Positions 1-7,967 of a stretch of DNA of 64,000 bases are shown here, in pieces. The notes beneath the pieces were generated by a model that saw only the letters and a list, made by a program, of their open reading frames with translations, was not told where the DNA came from and searched no databases. Both the position numbers and the translations under genes were made by a program. Within the stretch, counting starts at the first letter, position 1. Every line of letters begins with the position of its first letter. The stretch is from an uncultured bacterium (lineage in GTDB: Bacteria; Bacteroidota; Bacteroidia; Bacteroidales; Rikenellaceae): NCBI GenBank assembly GCA_905214725.1, contig CAJMNH010000007.1, positions 1 through 64,000 of the forward strand. The letters run 5' to 3'.

Positions 1-110
1 CCCGCCGCCGCTTCGGCGGCCATGATGCCGGCGGGGCCTCCGCCCACGACCAGAACATCCACTTCGGCGCGAACCGGAATATCGCGCGCAGGTTCCTTTA
101 TCGTTTTCAT
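1..110 (-). CDS. FAD-dependent oxidoreductase, 5' part only
   Basis: Only the first ~36 codons lie in the window; the gene runs off the left edge. From the ATG at 110 the protein shows a short polar lead followed by a Rossmann beta-alpha-beta start with VLVVGGGPAGIMAAEAAA, the GxGxxG dinucleotide (FAD) binding motif. This supports an FAD-dependent oxidoreductase, but the substrate cannot be read from this piece. It lies 30 bases downstream of the MFS transporter on the same strand and is probably the third or later gene of the ribulokinase operon. Confidence 0.75.
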   Translation of the reverse strand, partial: MKTIKEPARDIPVRAEVDVLVVGGGPAGIMAAEAAA

Positions 111-140
111 CTTCGTTTCAATAAGTTCGTTACAGACAAA

Positions 141-1460
141 TCAATCTTCGTCGGGCATCTCCACCCGTACCATCTTCCACAGCACCACAGTGGTGATAAT
201 GTGGAGCGTCGACATGATACCGAACATCACCGGCATGGCTCCGGCCGACAACGTACCGATGAAGTGGTTGAAAACCATGCTTCCCAGCGCGCCCGAACCG
301 CAGCAGATACCCATGACCGTCGCCACGTTCTTGATGGGGAACGTTTCGGCCATCACCACCGGCACCGTATAGAGCCAAGTGAGGCACATCACGGCCACGA
401 GGCTGAAAATCGCCACGACCAGCCCCACGCGCCATGCGAAAGGCAGCGCGCATTCGCTCACATAGGGTACGATGGCGCACAACGGCGCGAAAACGATCGT
501 CATCACCAGCACGATTTTACGCGCCGACAATGCGTTCCGTCCCCGCTTGATCATCGTATCCGACCAGATCGACATGAGCATACCGCCCGCCGCGCCGACA
601 AGGAACGGAATGCCGCCGATCCATTGGATCATGTTGAGCGTCTGCTCGTGCGAAAGGTTCTGCGCCTCGCCCATGCCGCGCAGGTAGCCCGGCAGCCAGA
701 AACAACAGAAGTACCATACGGGGTCGCTGATCAGACGGATCAGCAGCGCGCCCCACAGCGTACGGGTGCGCAGCAGTCCCTTGAACGTGAAGGGTTTCTG
801 TATGTTGCCCGAAGGCGTTCGGTCGGCGTTGACCGTCTTATCGAGGATTTCCGGCGACGGCGTGCGGTAGACGATTATCCACAGCAGGGCGATCAGCAGT
901 CCGATCACACCGGCCACCATGAAGACTTCCTGCCAGTTCGAGAACCAACGCATGAGCCATGCGATGACCAGCGGCGCGACGACGGCGCCCAGCGAACCGC
1001 CGATGGTGCATAAACTGTTGGCCGTCGCCCGTTGTCGTTTCTCGAACCAAAGCGTCACGGCCACCAGCTGTCCGGCGAAAATCGTCGGTTCGGCCAGTCC
1101 CAGAATGCCGCGGCAAATGGAGAACTGCCAGACCGTCTGCGACAATCCGCCGCCGAGGCAGGCCAGCGACCACACGACGATTCCGGCGAGCATCACGCGT
1201 TTCGGGCCGAACCGGTCGACCAGAATGCCCGATACGGGGTACATCAGGGCGTAACAGATCAGAAAGACATTGACGATCCACGCATACTCCATGTCGCCGA
1301 TGTCGAAATGTTCGAGAATTTCGGGTTTGAGAATCGAGAGCAGCTGCCGGTCGAGATAGTTGCAGATGATGGCGATGAACATGGTCGCCACGATCACCCA
1401 TTTGCGTTTGTTGGGGTCTTTGAGTAAATTCATCGGTTGACTCGGTATAGGTTCGTTCAT
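141..1460 (-). CDS. MFS transporter, hexuronate/anion:cation symporter type
   Basis: This 439-residue polytopic inner-membrane protein belongs to the major facilitator superfamily. The start NYLDRQLLSIL with a charged TM2-3 loop (GILVDRFGPKR) is typical of the anion:cation symporter group that takes up hexuronates and related sugar acids. Around twelve hydrophobic segments are visible, with a central cytoplasmic loop near residues 200-230. The ATG overlaps the stop of the ribulokinase gene (ATGA), so the two are translationally coupled and the transporter probably imports the substrate for that pathway. Family membership is solid; the exact substrate (glucuronate, galacturonate, galactonate or a pentose derivative) is inference. 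Confidence 0.85.
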   Translation of the reverse strand: MNEPIPSQPMNLLKDPNKRKWVIVATMFIAIICNYLDRQLLSILKPEILEHFDIGDMEYAWIVNVFLICYALMYPVSGILVDRFGPKRVMLAGIVVWSLACLGGGLSQTVWQFSICRGILGLAEPTIFAGQLVAVTLWFEKRQRATANSLCTIGGSLGAVVAPLVIAWLMRWFSNWQEVFMVAGVIGLLIALLWIIVYRTPSPEILDKTVNADRTPSGNIQKPFTFKGLLRTRTLWGALLIRLISDPVWYFCCFWLPGYLRGMGEAQNLSHEQTLNMIQWIGGIPFLVGAAGGMLMSIWSDTMIKRGRNALSARKIVLVMTIVFAPLCAIVPYVSECALPFAWRVGLVVAIFSLVAVMCLTWLYTVPVVMAETFPIKNVATVMGICCGSGALGSMVFNHFIGTLSAGAMPVMFGIMSTLHIITTVVLWKMVRVEMPDED

Positions 1461-3124
1461 TTTTTAAGGTCTTCGGTAAAAGCGCCCACCCTGCGGTAAC
1501 GGGCGTAACGTTCGGAAAGCACCGCCGCACGCGACGCATCAGGCTCGTAGGAACGCGACGCAGGGGCGCACAGCGCCTCTTGCGCATCGGTCACCGACCC
1601 GTAAAGGCCTGCGATAGTCGCGGCATGGACCACCGCGCCCATCGCCCCGGCCTGCTTGCAGTCCGAAACATCGATTCGCATGCCGGTGACGTCCGACAGC
1701 AACTGCATCACGAAAGGCGACTTCTGCGCGATGCCGCCCACGCCGATCAGCCGGTCGATCTTTACGCCGGAGGTTTTCATGTGGTCGAGGATGTGTTTCG
1801 TGGCAAAGGCCGTCGCCTCGGCGAACGCGTAGTAAATCTCAGGCGCCGAAGTCGAAAGGCTCAACCCCGTGAGCGTTCCCGTAAGCGCGCTGTCGGGAAA
1901 CGGCGAACGACGGCCGTTGAGCCAGTCGGTAGCCAGCGGCGCGTCGGCGCGCAGCGGCAGTGCGGCCGCTCCGGCCGTCAGCGCATCCATGATCTTGCTC
2001 TCGGTTTCGGCGATAAGCTTCTCGCGCGTCGCAGCGTCGAGGAGCTCCGTACGGGAGAGAATTTCCCGCAATGGCCAGCAAAGCAGACGCTTGAACCAAG
2101 CATAGACATCGCCGAAAGCGGACAGCCCCGACTCGAAGCCGATCATGCGCGGCAGAATCGAACCGTCGACCTGTCCGAAAATACCCTCGACGACGCGGTC
2201 GCCCATCTCTTCGGGCGGCATGACGGCCATATAGCAAGCCGAAGTGCCCAGATTGAGCACCACCGTACCGTAGCGAACACCGGCGCCGACAGCCCCCGAA
2301 TGGGAATCGATGCAGCCTACGCCGACCGGAATGCCTGCCGGAAGCCCCAGTTCGGCGGCCCACGCTTCGGTCAGGTTTCCCGCCGCGACGTCGCAGCCGT
2401 AGTTCACATTCGGAAGGTTCCGCACGACGGGCAGCAGCACGGGATCGAGTTCGGCGAAGAACTCCTCGGGCGGGTAGCCGCCCCACTCCTCGGCCCACAT
2501 CAGCTTCGAACCGCAGACGCAGTGCCCCATCTTTACGCTCGCGGCGTCGGGACAACCCGTAAGCACGGCGGGAATCCAGTCGCACAGCTCGACGACCGAC
2601 CACGCGGCGCGCCGAAGCTCCTCGTCGCTGCGCAGCAGATGCAGCACCTTCGACCAGAAACACTCGGCCGAGTAGTAATTGCCCGAATGGCAGGCGTAAT
2701 TGATCGGACTGCGGGCGCAGAGGGCGTTGATCTCCTCGCATTCGGCCTGTCCCGTATGATCTTTCCACAGCACGAACATGGCGTCGGGATTCTCCGCATA
2801 CTTTTCATGCAACGACAAGGGAACCCCCTCTTTATCGGTCAGACAGGGCGTGCTGGCCGTCGTATCGACCGACAGCGCCAAAATATCGGGCACCAGATCG
2901 GCATGGCGGGCGGTAACGGCGCACACCGCCCGGCGCAGCGCTTCGAGATAATCTTTGGGATGCTGGCGGAACCGCGCCGCACGGGGATCGCTGTAAAGCC
3001 CCTGATTCCAACGGGGATAGAGAGCGACCTCGGAATCGATCTCCGCTCCCGTGAGGGCGTCGACCAAAAGGGCGCGAACGGAATCCGTTCCGTAATCTAA
3101 ACCTATTACATAGGCACGTTTCAT
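1457..3124 (-). CDS. araB: Ribulokinase (FGGY family)
   Basis: This cytoplasmic sugar kinase phosphorylates L-ribulose to L-ribulose 5-phosphate with ATP in arabinose catabolism. At 555 residues it is close to the usual AraB length. The N-terminal GLDYGTDSVRALLVD ATP-binding motif, the YPRWNQG and FRQHPKDY segments, and AMFVLWKDHT are AraB hallmarks. A C-terminal GVGGIAQKSPF motif matches the FGGY signature region. It is the first gene of a minus-strand operon with an MFS transporter and an FAD oxidoreductase. No araA or araD is next to it, so another ketose substrate is possible. A TACATTTG -7 element lies upstream at 3194-3201. Confidence 0.9.
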   Translation of the reverse strand: MKRAYVIGLDYGTDSVRALLVDALTGAEIDSEVALYPRWNQGLYSDPRAARFRQHPKDYLEALRRAVCAVTARHADLVPDILALSVDTTASTPCLTDKEGVPLSLHEKYAENPDAMFVLWKDHTGQAECEEINALCARSPINYACHSGNYYSAECFWSKVLHLLRSDEELRRAAWSVVELCDWIPAVLTGCPDAASVKMGHCVCGSKLMWAEEWGGYPPEEFFAELDPVLLPVVRNLPNVNYGCDVAAGNLTEAWAAELGLPAGIPVGVGCIDSHSGAVGAGVRYGTVVLNLGTSACYMAVMPPEEMGDRVVEGIFGQVDGSILPRMIGFESGLSAFGDVYAWFKRLLCWPLREILSRTELLDAATREKLIAETESKIMDALTAGAAALPLRADAPLATDWLNGRRSPFPDSALTGTLTGLSLSTSAPEIYYAFAEATAFATKHILDHMKTSGVKIDRLIGVGGIAQKSPFVMQLLSDVTGMRIDVSDCKQAGAMGAVVHAATIAGLYGSVTDAQEALCAPASRSYEPDASRAAVLSERYARYRRVGAFTEDLKK

Positions 3125-3193
3125 CGGATAGCAGTTTTATTCGGGTCGCAGCGGACCGGACAACCGGAGTCTGCGGTTCGTTTTTCAGGTAAA

Positions 3194-3201
3194 CAAATGT
3201 A
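3194..3201 (-). promoter_or_regulatory. Candidate -7 element for the araB operon
   Basis: Read on the minus strand the sequence is TACATTTG, an exact TAnnTTTG Bacteroidetes -7 box, about 70 bases before the araB start. The -33 region is poor (CTTTC). Around 3276-3287 there is a short semi-palindrome, AAAACGTTT, of the kind used by LacI-type repressors, but no regulator gene is nearby. Confidence 0.5.
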
Positions 3202-3346
3202 CGAAAAATTTTGCTCCCGAAAGCGGAGCATTCGTTTTTTTACGTTTTACACCACTTTTTCATCGAAAAAGTACCGGAAAACGTTTGCAGGATTCCGCGT
3301 CTCAATCCACATGCGGCAAACGGACGGGTTATGGAACAAAAGTTAT

Positions 3347-3354
3347 TATCTTTG
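3347..3354 (+). promoter_or_regulatory. Candidate -7 element for the EamA exporter gene
   Basis: TATCTTTG matches TAnnTTTG exactly and would place the transcription start about 25 bases before the ATG at 3385. No clear TTTG box is found 19-21 bases upstream. Confidence 0.5.
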
Positions 3355-3384
3355 TACCTTCGTGTAACCGCAGGATTTTGACCG

Positions 3385-4275
3385 ATGAGCAATCCCAAAG
3401 GAATCGCCTACGCCGCCCTCTCCTCTTCGACCTTCGGATTGGCGCCGCTGTTCACCGTCACACTGCTTCGTGACGGTTTTTCGCCGTTCGAGGTGCTGAC
3501 TTACCGCTGGGGCGTCGCTTCGGCGGCATTGCTGCTTTTCGGACTGGCGGCCGGCCGGCGATTCCGCATCGCACGAAAAGAGTTCGGAATCGTTTTTCTG
3601 CTGAGCCTCTTTCGCGCCGGCTGCTCGCTGAGTCTCGTTTTCGCTTACAGCAACATCTCGACCGGCGTAGCTTCGACGATTCACTTCCTCTATCCGCTGG
3701 CCGTAGCGCTGGGCATGACGCTGCTCTTCCGCGAACGCTGCTCGTGGCGGCTCTTCACGGCCATCGTTGTTTCACTCTGCGGCGCCGCGCTGCTTTCGTC
3801 GGGAGACATCCGCGCAAGCGGCGGGAATCCGGCGCTCGGCATCGGCGCAGCCGTCTTCTCGGTAATCTCCTATGCAGGTTACATCATCGGCGTGCGCAAG
3901 AGCCGCGCCGCGCAGGTCGAATCGACGACCCTCACCCTGCTGGTCATGACCATCGGCGCCGCACTGTTCGCCGTGACGGGCGGTCTGACATCGGGGCTGC
4001 ATTGGGTAGACGACTCGCGCACGTGGGGCAATATTCTCGGACTGGCGATTCCGGCCACGGCCATCTCGAACATCGCGCTGGTAAAGGCGATCAAGTCGAT
4101 CGGCCCGACGCTCACCTCGATTCTCGGAGCGATGGAACCGCTCACGGCCGTTGCAATCGGAGCGTTCTATTTCGGAGAGCCCTTCACCGTCGCCGGAGCC
4201 GCCGGAGTGTTGCTCATCGTCGCCGCCGTCACGATCGTCGTAACCCAAAACCGCAAGCAGGCCGAAAAGGTCTGA
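3385..4275 (+). CDS. EamA/DMT-family inner-membrane transporter
   Basis: The 296-residue protein has ten predicted hydrophobic segments arranged as two EamA repeats (about residues 5-140 and 155-290), the architecture of drug/metabolite transporters. The second repeat carries the characteristic TSILGAMEPLTAVAIGAFYF segment, in which a proline and glutamate end a membrane helix. Such proteins export small metabolites or amino acids; the substrate cannot be predicted. It is a single gene facing away from the araB operon and followed by a terminator near 4541. Confidence 0.9.
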   Translation: MSNPKGIAYAALSSSTFGLAPLFTVTLLRDGFSPFEVLTYRWGVASAALLLFGLAAGRRFRIARKEFGIVFLLSLFRAGCSLSLVFAYSNISTGVASTIHFLYPLAVALGMTLLFRERCSWRLFTAIVVSLCGAALLSSGDIRASGGNPALGIGAAVFSVISYAGYIIGVRKSRAAQVESTTLTLLVMTIGAALFAVTGGLTSGLHWVDDSRTWGNILGLAIPATAISNIALVKAIKSIGPTLTSILGAMEPLTAVAIGAFYFGEPFTVAGAAGVLLIVAAVTIVVTQNRKQAEKV

Positions 4276-4540
4276 ACCCTTCTCACCCCCCCCGCCTCTG
4301 CGTCTGGTCATTCCGAGCGGAGTGAAACGGAGCGTGGAAATCCGGTTGTTATTACGCGATTCTTTTCAAGCGGGACTGCAAAGCCTCCGCACGGCGAAGA
4401 GCGGGAAGAAGAATCGGCGACAGACACGCCGTCAAAAAGCGCGGACGCGGAGTTGCACGCGTAACGCTTCAGGCGCGGACGATGACGAGTCCCTGAATTT
4501 TTCCCCTGCAAAAAGCCGACGCACTGAAAATCCGATTGCA
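4276..4540. other. Intergenic stretch with poly-C tract and a dispersed-repeat-like segment
   Basis: No gene was found between the EamA gene and the terminator. An 8-C run lies at 4286-4293. At about 4301-4337 there is GGTCATTCCGAGCGGAGTGA followed by a related GGAATCC-like tail. This resembles short interspersed elements commonly seen between genes in Bacteroidetes. Nothing else is recognisable. Confidence 0.4.
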
Positions 4541-4571
4541 AAAAAGCCCCTGCTTCGGCAGGGGCTTTTTC
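4541..4571. terminator. Bidirectional intrinsic terminator
   Basis: AGCCCCTGC and GCAGGGGCT arms around a TTCG loop are flanked by an A-run on the left and a T-run on the right. It can terminate both the plus-strand EamA gene and the minus-strand LruC gene that ends at 4605. Confidence 0.9.
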
Positions 4572-4604
4572 GATTGCTTACGGAATGCATCCGAAGCCGG
4601 AGGA

Positions 4605-6521
4605 TCAATTCGCGGGATGCTTGTACCAATCCTTATGACGTTCGCCGCCGGAACGCGCCCAGTCGGAGAAGTAAGGATAGACGGTATCGATCGCATGCGT
4701 CTCGGCGGGAATCACGTATTCGTCGCTGCCGACGATATGAATCGCGAAGGGATAATTGACGTCCGCCACGTAATAAATCCCCTTCGCCGGATCGGACTCG
4801 TCCTTGTTGAGACCGAAGAGCGACATATCCATCTTGGCCGTCGGCGCATACATCGGCAGATGGAGCTCGTGGCTGCGGCGCTGGCGAATCGTGATGAACG
4901 GATTGTAAGGCGCCGGCGTGAAGCTGTTCCACGGAATATACGACGCGAAACGCATATCCACCGAGAAGACGGGATGAGCGCTATTTTCGGACGTTTCCGT
5001 ACGGGCGTCGTCGAAGAGCAGAACCACGGGCTTGCTCATTCCCTGCTCGATTCCGGCGGAGGGCAGTTCGCTGCCGTCGCGCGACACGACCACCTCGGCA
5101 TTCGCGGCCATTGCCGGAAGTTCGTATCCGAATCCGTTGCGGTAGGCGCCGCCGCACCAGATGAGCGCAAAGACGTCCTCACTGCGGATCGCTTCATTGT
5201 AGCGGGTGAAATAGGTCTTGGAGTGATATTTCACCACCAGATCGTTCATGTCGTAGTCGCCGTAAGAGGGCCAGTTGTCCTCGAACGCCAGCGTACCTTC
5301 ATACTCGATCGAATAGGCCTCGTCGTCGTCATCGGGTTCGGGAACCTCGGGGACGTCGGTGTCGATCGCTTCGATCGGGCTGGCCGTAACACGGATAATG
5401 CAGTCGTTGCAGTCGCCGTCGCCGACGTTGTTGTGGGTATCCTCGAAACCGAGGAAAATCATGTCGTCGAGCTTGAAGAGCGCCACATGGTTCTTTTCGC
5501 TGCTCTCTTCGGTAACGTTGAGATCGGGATCGGCAAAGAACTCGGCGTTGCCGGTCGACACGACGCCCGTCGAAGCGTTGAAACCGTCATTGTAGAGAAC
5601 CCATCCGATCGACACGCCGGCAGGAAATTCATAACCGTGATCCACGCCGCTCTGGTCGATGTACTTCAATTTGACCGTCTCTCCCTGTTTCAGATACTCG
5701 GAGTTCATGGCCGTCGTACTCACGCGCGGGAAGATCAGCACTCGCGTGGCGATCTCTTCCGGCGAGGAGGGCTTCCGGCCCGTAGGATAACAATAGTAAG
5801 CCAGCGTGTTCTGCATCGCAGATCCTGCGGTAATGAAATTGGCGCAGATTTTCGCAGGCTCGGTCACGTGGATGTCCGACGTCTGGAAATAGAGCTTCGA
5901 AACGGGCTGTCCCTCATTGAAGACGTCATCCAGACGCTGCATCTGCTCACCCGTAACGGTGACCTTATCCTCCGAAGAGAGGTAGTCGGGACGACCGTTT
6001 TTGTTCCATCCGCCGAGCAGAACATGGCCCTTGATGGCATTGGTCCGCGTAACGGCGGCGGCCGTCTTGGCAGCAGGGGTTTCCTTTTCCACGAAATCGT
6101 TCACGCCGAGCGATACGGCCTTGCCCGAAACCGCGGCACGAAGCAGATTGGGGACGCCCAGACTGGGCGAGTAGACCCATACCTCCTCCGTGCAACTGGG
6201 AAGAATCACCTTTTTGGCATAGGAACCCCGCTCGTCGGTATACCCCTTCGAAAGCGGTTTGACGTCCGAACGCAGGGAAGTAAAGCCATCTACCGTCTGG
6301 AGAGGATTTTCGCCATAAACCTCGAAAAAGACCCGATAGCCTTGGGGCACGTCGTAATCGACCTTCAGATCGAATTTATCCGTCGTTGCAAAATCAAAAT
6401 AGGCATCACTGCCCGGACCATTCATTCCGGTTACGCTGCCGTTATCCTTGCTACAAGAGCCCAGCAGCGGAAGAATTGCTGAAGATAGAACCAGCAATCC
6501 AATCATTTTCATCTTTGTCAT
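4605..6521 (-). CDS. LruC-domain surface lipoprotein with DUF4114-like middle domain
   Basis: A 638-residue protein starts at the ATG at 6521; starts at 6512 or 6506 are also possible. The lead LLVLSSAILPLLGSC gives a lipobox with cysteine near residue 22, so it is a predicted lipoprotein. The middle contains GFEDTHNNVGDGDCNDCIIRV, a DUF4114-type acidic motif. The C-terminal third carries FEDNWPSYGDYDMNDLVVKY and ends with a YPYFSDWARSGG segment, diagnostic of the LruC domain (DUF4842). The function of these domains is unknown; the Asp-rich loops suggest calcium binding. An acidic linker (EPDDDDEA) separates the halves. The start codon follows an ACAAACACACAC leader directly. Confidence 0.85.
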   Translation of the reverse strand: MTKMKMIGLLVLSSAILPLLGSCSKDNGSVTGMNGPGSDAYFDFATTDKFDLKVDYDVPQGYRVFFEVYGENPLQTVDGFTSLRSDVKPLSKGYTDERGSYAKKVILPSCTEEVWVYSPSLGVPNLLRAAVSGKAVSLGVNDFVEKETPAAKTAAAVTRTNAIKGHVLLGGWNKNGRPDYLSSEDKVTVTGEQMQRLDDVFNEGQPVSKLYFQTSDIHVTEPAKICANFITAGSAMQNTLAYYCYPTGRKPSSPEEIATRVLIFPRVSTTAMNSEYLKQGETVKLKYIDQSGVDHGYEFPAGVSIGWVLYNDGFNASTGVVSTGNAEFFADPDLNVTEESSEKNHVALFKLDDMIFLGFEDTHNNVGDGDCNDCIIRVTASPIEAIDTDVPEVPEPDDDDEAYSIEYEGTLAFEDNWPSYGDYDMNDLVVKYHSKTYFTRYNEAIRSEDVFALIWCGGAYRNGFGYELPAMAANAEVVVSRDGSELPSAGIEQGMSKPVVLLFDDARTETSENSAHPVFSVDMRFASYIPWNSFTPAPYNPFITIRQRRSHELHLPMYAPTAKMDMSLFGLNKDESDPAKGIYYVADVNYPFAIHIVGSDEYVIPAETHAIDTVYPYFSDWARSGGERHKDWYKHPAN

Positions 6522-6539
6522 GTGTGTGTTTGTAAAAAA

Positions 6540-6590
6540 ATCATCTAAATAGGGGCGCAATATACCAATTAATAAGGCGACAGACAACAA
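6540..6590 (-). promoter_or_regulatory. Candidate promoter of the first LruC gene
   Basis: On the minus strand TTG, 20 bases, TATATTGC resembles the Bacteroidetes promoter with one -7 mismatch. The transcript would begin about 35 bases before the ATG at 6521 and include the ACAAACACACAC element. Confidence 0.4.
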
Positions 6591-6694
6591 TTGCTCCAAA
6601 TTTTTAGACTTATAGAACATTATCGCGGCATAATTGCCATTAGCACAACCGACGAAACCGGATTCCGCTTCCGAATGACGGCCGGCAGACAACG

Positions 6695-6728
6695 AAAAAC
6701 GCCCGCAACATGCGGGCGTTCGATTTTC
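6695..6728 (-). terminator. Intrinsic terminator of the second LruC gene
   Basis: On the minus strand the arms AACGCCCGCA and TGCGGGCGTT enclose a three-base loop and are followed by TTTTTCG. It lies just downstream of the stop at 6752. Confidence 0.85.
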
Positions 6729-6751
6729 AATTGAGCGAAACAAGCGGGAAA

Positions 6752-7744
6752 TCAGATCCTCGGATCGGGAATTACATAAACCCCCGAGCCGGCGGCATCG
6801 AAACTGTTCTCCTTATCGTCGGAATACATGCTTTGGAAGGTGCCCGTATACTCGCCCACGAGCCAGCGGGCGAATTCGGGATAGACATTGTCGATGGCGA
6901 CGTTCTCCTTCGGATAATTGAACCAGTCGAGTCCTACAACGCCCTGCCCTTCCTGCGTATACCGATAACCCGTATGGGTCGATACGATCCCGTAAGGCCG
7001 GTTGTCGGCATTCACCAAATCGGTCGTATAGGTCGTTGAGATCGAGTTCAGCCGTACGCCGCCGTCGACGATGATAAACCAGTTGACGGCAATGGCTTTG
7101 CCCGCAGGGCAGAGAATCGGATCGTCCGTGCTGTTCTTATAGACGAAATGATCGCACTCGAAATTCTTCGTCAGCGTGTTGAGCATCCCCGTACGGCCGC
7201 CGAAGAGCGTCTCGCGGCAATCCTGCGCCACCATTTCGGTCTTGACCTTCTCCGCGCCGGCATAGACGTCGTAACCCAGCGCAATGAGTTTGGTGCTGCC
7301 CAGCGCTACGGGTTGCACCGCTACGCGTACGACCTGCGTATTTTCATACCAGTTCGACTTGCGGCTTTCATACTTCACATGGATGACCAGATCGTTGTAA
7401 TCATAGTCGCCGCGCCGCGAATCCTCGAATGCGATCACCTGCCACAGTTGCGAGGTATTCACCTCCAATCCCGTGAGGTTGAACTCCTCGGGCGTAAGCT
7501 GACGTATTTCGATTTGAGCGTCTTTCGGCACGAGCACCTCGGTAGGACGGTCGGCCGTAGCGATTACCTGCTCGTTGCAGCTCACGACGGCCACATGCCC
7601 CGTCTCGACGGGAACGGAGAGCGTGCGGGTGGAAATAACGTTGTTCATATCCAGATTCCCTGTCTGTGGCGCGCGTTCGACGGGATCGTTTCCGCAAGCC
7701 GCGAGTACCCCCGCGACCGCGATGAGGGAGAGAAACCTTTTCAT
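6752..7744 (-). CDS. LruC-domain lipoprotein, shorter paralogue
   Basis: The 330-residue protein starts at the ATG at 7744 (MKRFLSL); an upstream in-frame extension to 7813 would put a non-signal lead in front of a perfect lipobox (VAGVLAAC, Cys17), so it is rejected. The LruC signature IAFEDSRRGDYDYNDLVIHV occurs near residue 120 and a PEFARWLVGEY segment near the C-terminus matches the tail of the preceding paralogue. It is probably anchored to the outer membrane. The leader ends AACAACACACACGATATG, close to that of two other genes in this window. The role is unknown. Confidence 0.85.
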   Translation of the reverse strand: MKRFLSLIAVAGVLAACGNDPVERAPQTGNLDMNNVISTRTLSVPVETGHVAVVSCNEQVIATADRPTEVLVPKDAQIEIRQLTPEEFNLTGLEVNTSQLWQVIAFEDSRRGDYDYNDLVIHVKYESRKSNWYENTQVVRVAVQPVALGSTKLIALGYDVYAGAEKVKTEMVAQDCRETLFGGRTGMLNTLTKNFECDHFVYKNSTDDPILCPAGKAIAVNWFIIVDGGVRLNSISTTYTTDLVNADNRPYGIVSTHTGYRYTQEGQGVVGLDWFNYPKENVAIDNVYPEFARWLVGEYTGTFQSMYSDDKENSFDAAGSGVYVIPDPRI

Positions 7745-7906
7745 ATCGTGTGTGTTGTTTATGTGTCTCGCCGCAAAAATAATAAAAAGTTGACACTTAT
7801 CACTCGAAATCACTAAAAAATTACTCTTTTTCAGCTACTTCGACGATTCGCAGGAAGAAAATACGACACGGAAAGCCGTATCCGGTATAAAATCGATAGA
7901 TTTTCA

Positions 7907-7914
7907 TAACTTTG
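7907..7914 (+). promoter_or_regulatory. Candidate -7 element for the hybrid kinase
   Basis: TAACTTTG fits TAnnTTTG and sits 54 bases before the ATG at 7968. The -33 region is not convincing. Confidence 0.4.
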
Positions 7915-7967
7915 TCCTTAAACAACACAAATTACGACTTTTCGATAAGTCGGAAAAACGGAAGATC

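Noticed and set aside
4286..4293. Eight-C tract as a third phase-variable switch
   Set aside because: It lies after the stop of the EamA gene, outside any coding frame. It could at most affect spacing.
4536..6482. Long plus-strand open frame of 648 codons opposite the first LruC gene
   Set aside because: It is low in hydrophobic segments and rich in Arg/His/Gly, as expected for an antisense shadow in GC-rich DNA. The minus-strand frame has a lipobox and family motifs.
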